Source: Phosphoribacter sp037045045
GTDB taxonomy: Bacteria > Actinomycetota > Actinomycetes > Actinomycetales > Dermatophilaceae
Direction of reading: 5' to 3'
Assembly: GCA_037045045.1 (NCBI GenBank)
Contig: JBAOHL010000002.1
Span: forward strand, 124,001-188,000
Length of the DNA stretch: 64,000 bases
The position numbers and the translations under genes are program-made. The notes below the pieces were generated by a model. It was not told where the DNA came from, made no database searches, and was given only the letters and a program-made list of their open reading frames with translations. Numbering within the stretch: the stretch's first letter is position 1; the number at the start of each line of letters is the position of its first letter. This document shows positions 52,501-64,000 of this stretch, piece by piece.

Positions 52501-53298
52501 CTAGCCCCTGGCGGCGATGCCTTCGCTGGTGCGTCCGGCGGCCTTGGCGGCCTGTTCGGCAGCCTTGATCTCGGCCCAGTTCGCGGCCACCTGCTCGGGC
52601 GTATCCGCGACGACGTCGCCGAAAACATGGGGGTGACGTCGGACGAGCTTGGCGACCAGGCCGGCGGCGACGTCGTCGATATCGAACGGCTCGCTCGGGT
52701 GCTCGGCCCCGACCCGGGCGTGGAACGCCACCTGGAGCAGGACGTCGCCGAGCTCCTCGGCCAGGTGGGCCAGATCGCCCGAGTCGATGGCCTCGGCGGC
52801 CTCGTTGGCCTCCTCGAGCAGGTACGGTCGCAAGCTCGCATGGGTCTGCTGCGCGTCCCACGGGCAGCCACCGGGCGACCGGAGGCGGTCCATCACCGCG
52901 ACGACGTCGAGCAAGCGCAAGCCGGTGAGGTCGGGTTCGCCCGACATGACGGTATGCCGCCCGAGCTCGCTTGCCAGGTCGCCGCCGAGGGAGGAGTCGA
53001 CGACGACGACCGGCCGCTCGTCGGGTTGCTGGTCGCGACGCTCGTCGGGTTGCTGGTCGCGACGCTCGTCGGGTTGCTGGTCTGGTCGCGCGCTCGCGGG
53101 TCCGGCGATCCGGTCCGCCAGCTCGGTGAGCGAGTCGGCCAGCGTCACGTGCAGGCCGGCGGCGGCCAACCCCACGGCATACGGATCGCTTCGCAGGCCG
53201 AGGACGGCGGCGCCTTCGAGTAACAGCCAAGCCTCGCGCCGCAGCAGCGGGGCCCCGCGCCAAGGCCCGGTCCGCAGCAGGTGGACCCGCGCCGTCAC
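52501..53298 (-). CDS. mazG: MazG nucleoside triphosphate pyrophosphohydrolase with expanded linker
   Basis: A 265-residue protein from GTG 53298. The C-terminal MazG domain (about 130-250) has CPWDAQQTHASLRPYLLEEA, EAAEAI and the metal-binding EELGDVLLQVAFHARV. The N-terminal part (LLRTGPWRGAPLLRR, VLGLRSDPYAV) matches the actinobacterial MazG N-domain. Between them DQQPDERR occurs three times in tandem (24-bp DNA repeats). Hydrolyses non-canonical or excess NTPs. Confidence 0.9.
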   Translation of the reverse strand: MTARVHLLRTGPWRGAPLLRREAWLLLEGAAVLGLRSDPYAVGLAAAGLHVTLADSLTELADRIAGPASARPDQQPDERRDQQPDERRDQQPDERPVVVVDSSLGGDLASELGRHTVMSGEPDLTGLRLLDVVAVMDRLRSPGGCPWDAQQTHASLRPYLLEEANEAAEAIDSGDLAHLAEELGDVLLQVAFHARVGAEHPSEPFDIDDVAAGLVAKLVRRHPHVFGDVVADTPEQVAANWAEIKAAEQAAKAAGRTSEGIAARG

Positions 53299-53306
53299 GA
53301 TCGGAA

Positions 53307-53837
53307 TCAGGGGCTCGTCGGCGTGGCGGTGGGGTTGGGCTTGATCCAGTTCGGCGCGTACGGGTTGAACAGGTCGAGCGTGCCGTACCGCGGGTTGACG
53401 GAGATCTTCGCGTGGCGTGCGTCGTCGAGGACCGCCGCCTTGTCCTCGGCGCTCATCGCCTGAGTCGAGAGCATGCCCCGGACCACGGCAGTCGTCGACT
53501 CCGTCGGGTGCCCGAGCGCGGCGAGCGTCGTGTTGTAGGCGTCGTCGGGGACCCACCGACCGGTAGCTGCGACGCGCTTGTCGATGAAGGGGGCCAAGAC
53601 GAGCCACTGCACCGTCTGGTTCTCGGAGAAGTGCGCTGACGGGTTGTAGAGCGGCGAGGCCTTGTCGCCGAGTGCCGCGTTGAGTTGATTGGTCGTCGTG
53701 AGGACCTGCTCGGTGGAGATCGTGTGCTCGTCGACGATTGCGGCGGCCCCGGGCAGCCGCGCTGTGGTGCATCCGCCGACGACGAGGGCCCCGGCCATCA
53801 TGGCGGCGGCCGACAGGGCGAGGCGGCGCGCGGTCAT
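53307..53837 (-). CDS. SurA N-terminal-like lipoprotein
   Basis: A 176-residue lipoprotein. ATG 53837 is preferred, with AAGGAG seven bases upstream. Signal peptide ends at lipobox VGGC. The mature part, AAIVDEHTISTEQVLTTTNQL and the following helices, resembles the SurA/PpiC N-terminal chaperone region without a rotamase domain. Ends in a Thr/Pro tail. Probably an extracytoplasmic chaperone-like protein. Eight bases ahead of mazG. Confidence 0.7.
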   Translation of the reverse strand: MTARRLALSAAAMMAGALVVGGCTTARLPGAAAIVDEHTISTEQVLTTTNQLNAALGDKASPLYNPSAHFSENQTVQWLVLAPFIDKRVAATGRWVPDDAYNTTLAALGHPTESTTAVVRGMLSTQAMSAEDKAAVLDDARHAKISVNPRYGTLDLFNPYAPNWIKPNPTATPTSP

Positions 53838-53905
53838 CGACAATCTCCTTGCTCACGGAGGCGGGCCATCGCAGCGTACCCCGACCCCTGAGGTGGGGCC
53901 GAGGG

Positions 53906-55227
53906 TCAGGCGCGCGGTCGCCCGAGCGCGCGATACGTCCATCCAGCCGAGCGCCATCGCACGGCATCCAGGGCGTTGCGCCCGTCGATGACGCACGCGC
54001 GAGCCACGACCGTGGCCAACTGGGCGGGGTCGATTTCCCGGTATACCGGCCACTCCGTGAGGTGGAGGACGACGTCCGCCTCCCGGCAGGCGAGGTCGAT
54101 GTCGTCGGCGTACGACAGCTCTGGGTGAGCCCGCTTGGCGTTCCCGATGGCCTTCGGGTCGTGCACGGTGACGACGCCTCCGGACTTCTGGATCGCCACG
54201 GCAACGTCGAGCGCCGGCGAGTCGCGGATGTCATCGCTGTGCGGCTTGAAGGCCGCCCCGAGGACGGCAAGGCGTTTGCTGACCAGCGACCCCCCGCACT
54301 CGTCGCGGGCCAAATCGACCATGCGGGCACGGCGGCGCATGTTGATGGCGTCGACCTCCCGAAGGAAGGTCAGAGCCTGGTCGGCGCCGAGTTCGCCGGC
54401 CCGGGCCATAAAACCGCGGATGTCCTTAGGCAGGCAGCCCCCACCGAACCCGAGCCCGGCATTGAGGAACCGGCGGCCGATCCGCGGATCCATCCCGATG
54501 GCGTCGGCCAGGGCCACGACGTCCGCTCCTGCCGTCTCGCACACCTCGGCCATGGCATTGATGAACGAGATCTTCGTGGCGAGAAAGGCATTGGCCGAGA
54601 CCTTGACGAGCTCTGCCGTCGCGTAATCCACGACGATCCGCGGCGTACCGGCACCCAGTTGCGGGGCATAGACCTGGTCCAGCAGGGCCACGTCGTCGGT
54701 CCCCGTTGGCCCGCTCACCCCGTAGACCAAACGGTCGGGATGCAGCGTGTCCTCGATGGCCAACCCCTCCCGGAGGAACTCGGGATTCCACGCGAGCCGG
54801 ACTTCGTGGCCCGCCTCGGTGCTGAGGATCCGCTGGATCTGGGCCGCGGTGCCCACCGGCACGGTCGACTTCCCGACGACGAGGGCATCGGCCTTGACGT
54901 TCTTGGCGAGGCTGCGCGCGGCGGCGAAGACGAACGACGTGTCCGCTGCGTTCTCGCCGACACGCTGGGGAGTTCCGACGCAGACAAAGTGGACGTCCGC
55001 CGTCGCCGCCGCCGCGAAGTCGGTGGTGAACTGCAGGCGCCCGGTGGCCAACGCCGTGGCGAGCAGCTCTTCCAGGCCCGGTTCGTAGAAGGGGACCGAC
55101 CCACTGGCGAGGGCCGCGACCTTGTCCGGATCGGCGTCGACGCCGACGACATCGAGCCCCTGACTGGCCATGCACGCGGCGTGCACCGCCCCCAGGTAGC
55201 CGGTGCCGATTACGGCGATGCGCATGC

Positions 55228-55231
<4 letters not shown>
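53906..55231 (-). CDS. ugd: UDP-glucose 6-dehydrogenase
   Basis: A 441-residue dehydrogenase. NAD-binding IGTGYLGAVHAACMA, VGKSTVPVGTA, WNPEFLREG and the catalytic-Cys motif GFGGGCLPKD (Cys near 262) are intact. Makes UDP-glucuronate for exopolysaccharide. ATGA overlap with mfd. It lies near the glycosyltransferase region and probably supplies it. Confidence 0.94.
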
Positions 55232-58831
<3,600 letters not shown>

Positions 58832-58851
<20 letters not shown>

Positions 58852-60187
58852 GGTGACGAAGGAACTGGCCGAATTCCTGGGGATCCTCGGTGTTCACCCA
58901 CCGGGATGCGGTTTCCGAGGTCGCGGACACGGGCGCGAGGTCGGGGAGCGCCTCGCCGCGAACCTGGCCCGTCAACTCGTCGAATACCCCCACGTAGGAA
59001 CGGGCCTGGGGGCGCCAGTCGAGCTCCTGGACGACTCGCGTCCTCCCCCGCGTGCCCATGGACACCCGCAGGTCAGGGTCGTCGAGCAACCGTTCCACGG
59101 CGTCGGCAAACCCGGGCACGTCACCCGACGGGACGAAGATGGCGCAGTCCTCCGCCGACACCCGGGACTCCTTCAGGTCGAACGACACCATCGGCAGCCC
59201 GTAGGCCATGAACTCCATCACCTTGTTCATCGTCGACACGTCGTTCAGTGGCGTCTTGCGATCGGGGCACACGCCGATGTCCGCGGAGCTGAGGAACTGG
59301 GCGATCTCGGCTGGGCCCACGCGCCCCGGGAACGCGACGACATCGTCCAAGCCCAACTCGTGCGCCTGGGACTTCAGGTCCTGCAGGCAATCACCGAAGC
59401 CCAGCAACGCGGCCCGCAGACCGGTGCGCCCGCGGCGATGGACCAACTCGTCCATCACCTCGAGGACGACGTGGACGTCGTCCTGGGGGCCCATGATGCC
59501 GAGGTAGACCAGCAGAGCGTCGCCCCCGAGCCGCACGTCGACGTCCGGCACGATGGGTCGCATGGCTTGGGTGTCGGGGCCACTGCGGACGACCGCCGTG
59601 CGACGTCGCGGCACCCGGCCGCGGTTGACGGCGATCGACCGATACGACTCGTTGGTGGAAATCACCCGGTCCGCGAGCCGATAGGTCATCCGCTCCAGGA
59701 ACTTCACCCCGGCGAGTTGCACCCGCTGGCCGGCGGACAGGTCGGTCCCGAACCGCGAGAGGAAGAGTTCCGGGTTCAAGTCGTGCTGGTCGTAGACGAA
59801 CTTAACGCCGCGGATGCGCCACAGCGCGGCAAGAGCCCAGAAGGTGTCCGGGGGGTTACAGGCCTGCAACACCTCGAAGGGCCGCCGACGCCAGGCCGCA
59901 ACGGAGAGCGCCGCGGTGCGCGCCCAGGAGTAGGCGAACTCCCAGGCGTAGCCGAGCACGCCCTTGGCTTGGGGCGCAGGGCGGTATTTGTAGATGGTCA
60001 CGCCGTCCAAGAATTGTCGAGCCGGATCGCCGGGGCCCTTGGGGCAGATGACGCTGACGGTGTACCCGGCGCGCGTCAGTGCCTGACATTCCAGCCACAC
60101 CCGACGATCCAAGGGAACCGGGAGATTCTGCACGATGATGAGAACATGCACGATCGCTCGGTCCACCCGTTCTTGGCTACTCGTCAC
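58832..60187 (-). CDS. glycosyltransferase family 4 protein
   Basis: A 451-residue GT-B glycosyltransferase. N-terminal Rossmann-like region has NLPVPLDRRVWLECQALTRAGY and VYDQHDLNPELF. The C-terminal domain has LGIMGPQDDVH and a donor-site block MEFMAYGLPMVSFDLKESR, with the usual EX7E-like acidic residues altered (EDCAIFVPSGD). Resembles WecB/GumH-like polysaccharide GT4 enzymes. Transfers a nucleotide sugar during exopolysaccharide assembly. Overlaps mfd by 20 bases, yet belongs functionally to the surface-glycan locus. Confidence 0.88.
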
Positions 60188-60841
60188 CGACGGTGACCAT
60201 TGTGCCGGAGGTTGTCTCGCGGATCAGCCATCGGCGTGGGTAGCTGAGTCCAGGGACGTGGCGTACGCCGGGCCCGACCTGAGCGTGGCGTCTTGACATA
60301 GGGACGGCCACCGCGTGATGGGGAACCCGGTCAGTCGGTCGAAGCAGAGGGCCAGGACGTCCTCGACGCCGCGTTTGGCCAGCTCAGCGCACCCCAGCCC
60401 AGAACTTGATCATCTTGTGAGACATGTCGGTCCCCAACGTCGCGGTAGGTGGTGCGGGATGACGCGGATCCTCATCCCGTCGGCGAAGGGGCCGACGATC
60501 ATGTCCTCCAACCCACCCAGCCGCCCGGGCGCCCCTGGGCAACGGCCTCGAGGCGAGCGCGCGGGCCTTGACCAGCCCGGCCAAATTTCCTAGCGCTATC
60601 AACACTCCTTGGGCCGTCGGACCGGGTGGCACCCGGTTCGGACCACCGGGGGTGGTCAGGCCGTCAGAGTCACGCTGACCGGCTGCCCCCGGCCTAAGAC
60701 CGGGCTAGGGGACCGGGACACTCGAGGGGCACGATTCGTGATATCTCAATCTGTATGGCACCCTTGCTGGCGACGGTGCCGTCCCCCAGGCATCGTGTTG
60801 CCAGGCGACGTCCCGGCCTGTGAATAAGGAGTCGGTCTCCC
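60188..60841. other. 654-base intergenic region between glycosyltransferase and beta-helix genes
   Basis: Apart from a transposase remnant (60300-60420), no gene is convincing. Short open frames on both strands lack ribosome sites and family resemblance. A C/G-rich segment around 60640-60720 has a possible dyad. Promoters for both divergent genes must lie here. Confidence 0.6.
60300..60420 (-). pseudogene. IS256-family transposase remnant
   Basis: On the minus strand the region 60320-60385 translates ELAKRGVEDVLALCFDRL followed by TGFP, a very close match to the conserved IS256 block ELxNRGVEDVL-x-DGLTGFP. Just before it, in another frame, KFWAGVR matches EGAKFWLGVL. Frameshifts on both sides and loss of the rest show a dead fragment. 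No ends or target duplication were found. It marks past IS activity at the border of the glycan locus. Confidence 0.6.
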
Positions 60842-62359
60842 ATGTCCCAGGACCCATCGCTTTCCCCCACCCGCCCGCCCCGTCTTCGGCTGCTCGCCCT
60901 CATCGCTCTTGTGTGCACGCTGACCGCAAGCCTGGCGGTGACCCTGTCACTTCCGTCGAGCGCAGCGCCGACCACCTTCTCGCTGTGGTCGGACTCCGAC
61001 GTACCTAACACCCCTGCCGATCCCGAGCGCACAACAGTCGAGCTCGGCACGCGGTTTACCAGCAGCGTGGCCGGATCGGTGTTGGCCGTCCGCTTCTACA
61101 AGTCCGCCCAGAACACGGGGCCCCATACCGGGTCATTATGGGACAGCACCGGTCGCCGACTCGCCAGCGTGACGTTCTCAGGCGAAACCAGGCAGGGATG
61201 GCAACGGGCGGAGTTCGCCCGCCCGGTCAGCATCAAAGCCGGAGCGACATACGTCGTCTCGTACTCCAGCGAGGGGAGCTACGCCGATGACCAGAACTAC
61301 TTCGCCGCTGGCGCAACCCGCTCCTCGGGACCGCTGAGGGCGACCGCCGGGGTGTACTCGTACGACTCGTCATACCCGGTCAACCAATGGCGATCGTCGA
61401 ACTACTTCGTCGATGTCGTCTTTGCACCATCTGGCGCCACCGCGCCGCCGAGCACCACGTCCACCTCGGCGACGACGGCTCCGACGGCCACCCAGACGAC
61501 CACATCGCCCACCACGTCGACGTCCTCGACGCGGCCGCCCACGAGCTCCACCACCACAACGACCGCGCCATCGCCGACGACGACCAGCAGTCCACCGAGC
61601 CCGACACCCAGCACGGGGCCTGCGGCCTGGCCCGACGCATCCAACACTGGTGTAGTCGGCTGTCCGACCCTCAAACAGGTCAGAAGCGGTGGTCAGGTCC
61701 AGATCAATGCGGACGGGCAGACGTACGAGAACGTGGAGTTCACGGATCCGACGGTTATTACGGTCCATGCGCAGAATGTCACCGTCCGCTGTGTCAAGTT
61801 CAACGGCACGGGCTGGTTCGGAATCGACAACACAGATCGTCCCTCATCGATCGTCGTGGACCGAGTCGACATCAATTGCCAGGACAAAGGTCAAGTCATC
61901 GGAATGCTCCTGCAGAATGCAGTCATCACCCGAGCGAACGTCCACGGATGTGACCACATGCTCAACATCGGTGGAAACAATGTGACGATAAGGGACTCGT
62001 ACTGCCACGCCTTGACCGATCTACCGGTCGTCCACGCTGACTGCATCCAGTCCTTGGGCGGGAACACCAATCTTCTGATCGAACACAACTCGCTCTGGTC
62101 CCGCGACACGTCGGACATCCTGCTCGGGCAGGAGGGGGGTGAGGCACGGAACGTGGTCATCAACAACAACAGGCTCATGTCCGAGGGATCGCCACCACCT
62201 GCCTACCTGCTCTACCTGACGGGCACGAACACTGTCGTCACTAACAACCGATTCACCCATCGGTTCACCTACGGCCACTGCACTCACAACAACAGCTACG
62301 CCTACACGTGGTCAGGGAACGTTTGGGACGACACGGGCCAGCCAATCCCGAGCTGCTAG
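60842..62359 (+). CDS. secreted DUF4082 plus right-handed beta-helix protein
   Basis: A 505-residue exported protein. Signal peptide (LLALIALVCTLTASLAVTLS, ending near SSAAP at 42). DUF4082 domain (about 43-195) has FSLWSDSDVP, VELGTRFTSSVAGSVLAVRF and GSLWDSTGRRL. A Ser/Thr/Pro-rich linker (about 198-260) is probably O-glycosylated. The C-terminal beta-helix (about 270-505) has repeated N-V-x-I-x-N-N turns (RNVVINNNRL, TNTVVTNNRF) and paired cysteines. Probably a cell-surface carbohydrate-binding or lyase-like protein; no catalytic residues can be assigned. Lower GC than its neighbours. Confidence 0.85.
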   Translation: MSQDPSLSPTRPPRLRLLALIALVCTLTASLAVTLSLPSSAAPTTFSLWSDSDVPNTPADPERTTVELGTRFTSSVAGSVLAVRFYKSAQNTGPHTGSLWDSTGRRLASVTFSGETRQGWQRAEFARPVSIKAGATYVVSYSSEGSYADDQNYFAAGATRSSGPLRATAGVYSYDSSYPVNQWRSSNYFVDVVFAPSGATAPPSTTSTSATTAPTATQTTTSPTTSTSSTRPPTSSTTTTTAPSPTTTSSPPSPTPSTGPAAWPDASNTGVVGCPTLKQVRSGGQVQINADGQTYENVEFTDPTVITVHAQNVTVRCVKFNGTGWFGIDNTDRPSSIVVDRVDINCQDKGQVIGMLLQNAVITRANVHGCDHMLNIGGNNVTIRDSYCHALTDLPVVHADCIQSLGGNTNLLIEHNSLWSRDTSDILLGQEGGEARNVVINNNRLMSEGSPPPAYLLYLTGTNTVVTNNRFTHRFTYGHCTHNNSYAYTWSGNVWDDTGQPIPSC

Positions 62360-62424
62360 CGGTACGTGTTTACACGGTTAATCGACACCATCACCTTCGA
62401 TGGGCCCAGCCCGGCCTGAATGAA

Positions 62425-63657
62425 TCAGGAACGGCCGGGGTCGGTTGCCCCGGAGTCGGACACGCCCAGGTGCTCCGGATGCAGCCGTGACCGGTAAATG
62501 TCCAGCATGCGACGGCCGGCGGCGTCCCAGGTGAGCCGCGGCGACCAGCCCAGGATGTCGGCGCGCAAGCGGGACCGCAGGGCTTCATCGTTCCCAATCA
62601 CGTGGAGGTGCCGTGTCAGCGTCTCTACGTCCCTCGGCTCGTGCACGTAGGCGTGCATGCTCGGCGGGAGCAGCGCACCAGCTGCGGACGAGACGATGGG
62701 TATCGATCCGCAGGCCTGCGCTTCGTACGTCACCAAGGCGCTGCCCTCCTCAACCGAAGGCAACAGGAGCGCGTCGCTCTGTCTGAGGAGGGCGGGAACA
62801 TCGCTGATGAACCCCAAAGTCTCGACCCAGGGCCTGTCGATCAAGTCCGCGATCGCCTCCCGATAGCCGGAAGCGAAAGCTCCTGCGACCAGAAGTCGGG
62901 ACGTGGGTGGCAAATCCGCCTTCGACCACGCTCGCAACACGTAGTGCAGGCCCTTCCTCGGCTCGGCGGACCCGACGAACACTCCCGTAAACGGCCGTTC
63001 GGGCCGATCTGCCCTACCTTCCGGTCCGAACCGTGTCGGATCGAAACCATACTGGTGCCGGGCCAATCGAGAAGCACCATAACCCCGAGCGAGGAACGTC
63101 GCCTCGACGTGGCGTGAGGGAACCATGAGGAGGTCGACCGCGTCGTACTCCCGTTGCTCAAGATGCAGGCGTCTCGGGTTGGGCCGGTGGGAATGCCCCC
63201 TCTTGAGTTCCACACCGAGGATGTCAGACTCGACGGCAGCCTGCTCATAGGCTTCTGCAGTGTGTGCGTTGGGCACTTCTCGGGAGCTTAGGCAGCCGAC
63301 CGCGCGAGCGGCCTGCAAGGTGGCCAGGGCACTCTGCGGCCAGGTATGGACGACATCGAAGTCATCGGCCGACCGTCGGAGGCTTCGAGCTACCCAATGA
63401 TCGTGGTACACGAGCGCCAGGTCAGGCGACCCGAATGCGCGATGGGGAATCCGCCTGCCTCGGATGCGCAACGTCTCCCGCACGTCGACGGACGCCGGGA
63501 CGTCGCCGTGTAGCGACGTGCAGATCAAGGTCACCTTGGCCCCGGCCGCGGCCAGGCCCCGGACCTGGTTCAGGGCGGTGATACCGATCCCGGGGGCCCC
63601 GACACGGTGGGGGAAGCTGTAGAGGACCCGGACATCTGCATCAGCCTCTGGCGTCAC
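62425..63657 (-). CDS. glycosyltransferase family 4 protein
   Basis: A 410-residue GT-B enzyme. Opening VLYSFPHRVGAPGIGITALNQ split over residues 11-31, GVFVGSAEPRKGLHYVLRAW in the donor domain, and the EX7E motif in LLLPSVEEGSALVTYEAQACG. Donor and acceptor are unknown. Convergent with the beta-helix gene; part of the same glycan locus. Lower GC and none of the GGCATAC motifs. Confidence 0.88.
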   Translation of the reverse strand: MTPEADADVRVLYSFPHRVGAPGIGITALNQVRGLAAAGAKVTLICTSLHGDVPASVDVRETLRIRGRRIPHRAFGSPDLALVYHDHWVARSLRRSADDFDVVHTWPQSALATLQAARAVGCLSSREVPNAHTAEAYEQAAVESDILGVELKRGHSHRPNPRRLHLEQREYDAVDLLMVPSRHVEATFLARGYGASRLARHQYGFDPTRFGPEGRADRPERPFTGVFVGSAEPRKGLHYVLRAWSKADLPPTSRLLVAGAFASGYREAIADLIDRPWVETLGFISDVPALLRQSDALLLPSVEEGSALVTYEAQACGSIPIVSSAAGALLPPSMHAYVHEPRDVETLTRHLHVIGNDEALRSRLRADILGWSPRLTWDAAGRRMLDIYRSRLHPEHLGVSDSGATDPGRS

Positions 63658-63772
63658 GAGACGACTCCCCTACTGTGCTTGGCCGCCGGGCGAAGCATCG
63701 AGGAGACCCCGGCAGGGGTCGATGGTCGACATCCAGACGTTACCGAAGACGGGACAAGCCCCGGGTCGGCCT

Positions 63773-64000
63773 TCACGACACACGCCGCAACGACGCCACG
63801 CGCAGTCGAAGTTCGCTGTAGCGATCCTTGCCGAGCGCACCGAGGGCAGCCCTTCGCACGGTTGTCCGTCCCAGGTCGCGGACAGTTCGTATCGGCACAC
63901 GGAGGACGAGATCGCGCGCGACCTCACCCGGACTCGGTTCGTCCACATCGTCGAGCAGGTCACCGAAAAGGGCGCGATAGGAACGCGGCGAGACCCGCCG
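63773..64000 (-). CDS. C-terminal fragment of an unidentified protein, running off the window
   Basis: Reading leftward from the edge, about 75 residues are open to a TGA at 63773-63775. The frame gives SYRALFGDLLDDVDEPSPGE and ends LRLRVASLRRVS. Codon use is typical of the genome, whereas the competing 97-residue frame that runs to 63670 has an unlikely Cys/Trp/Arg composition. No family recognised. Given position, a polysaccharide gene is possible. Confidence 0.45.
   Translation of the reverse strand, partial: RRVSPRSYRALFGDLLDDVDEPSPGEVARDLVLRVPIRTVRDLGRTTVRRAALGALGKDRYSELRLRVASLRRVS

Noticed and set aside
63670..63963. 97-residue leftward frame at the right edge
   Set aside because: Cys/Trp-rich, improbable composition; the overlapping frame ending at 63773 has normal codon usage and runs on beyond the window.

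Overview
The window comes from a very GC-rich Gram-positive actinobacterium. The evidence is a mycothiol S-conjugate amidase (Mca), WhiB, a SigD-type sigma factor with the start of an RsdA-like anti-sigma gene, RskA-type anti-sigma, His-tailed GroEL1 with CIRCE operators, PPi-dependent phosphofructokinase, DUF501, DUF4307 and FtsB/DivIC proteins, and GTG starts with GTGA/ATGA start-stop overlaps. A Micrococcales member (Intrasporangiaceae/Dermatophilaceae type) is my best guess; the family is inference.

Layout. 0-16.5 kb is a conserved block on the minus strand: rsdA-sigD, whiB (plus), groEL-groES, a methyltransferase, ribokinase/nucleoside hydrolase, the t6A set tsaD-rimI-tsaB-tsaE, an alpha/beta hydrolase, alr, nnr, acpS and glmS. 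It matches the M. tuberculosis Rv3414-Rv3436 neighbourhood. 16.5-58.9 kb matches Rv1020-Rv1095: coaA, phoH2, a SulP transporter, a cis-isoprenyl diphosphate synthase with trhA, mca, DUF4307, greA, ilvA, metB, msrA, PPi-PFK, cbs, thiolase, a Bax-inhibitor-like protein, a tRNA, def, ppx-DUF501-ftsB-eno-mazG, ugd and mfd. Local additions include an ABC transporter/LolA-like/two-component module (25.7-30.8 kb), a GlmL/MutL homologue, and a secreted lipoprotein facing an ECF sigma/anti-sigma pair (38-40 kb). 58.8-64 kb changes character: two glycosyltransferases, an IS256-family transposase remnant and a secreted DUF4082/beta-helix protein, with lower GC in places. It looks like an exopolysaccharide/surface locus joined to the core.

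The most striking non-gene signal is a 7-mer, GGCATAC/GTATGCC. I count about 65 copies by eye between 1.26 and 58.31 kb, roughly ten times expectation, equally on both strands, inside and between genes, sometimes as inverted pairs. There are none in the last 5.7 kb. The window is also crowded with minisatellites: a 53/71-bp hairpin array at 43.3-44.05 kb, an 8-bp G-quadruplex-type tract, and arrays next to mca, greA, the sigma operon, cbs and the tRNA, plus in-frame repeats inside several proteins.

Three genes are frameshifted: tsaD (four extra bases), metB (about five extra, one missing) and msrA (one extra). Neighbours are intact, so local consensus errors are the likeliest cause. I see no prophage, CRISPR array or complete insertion sequence.
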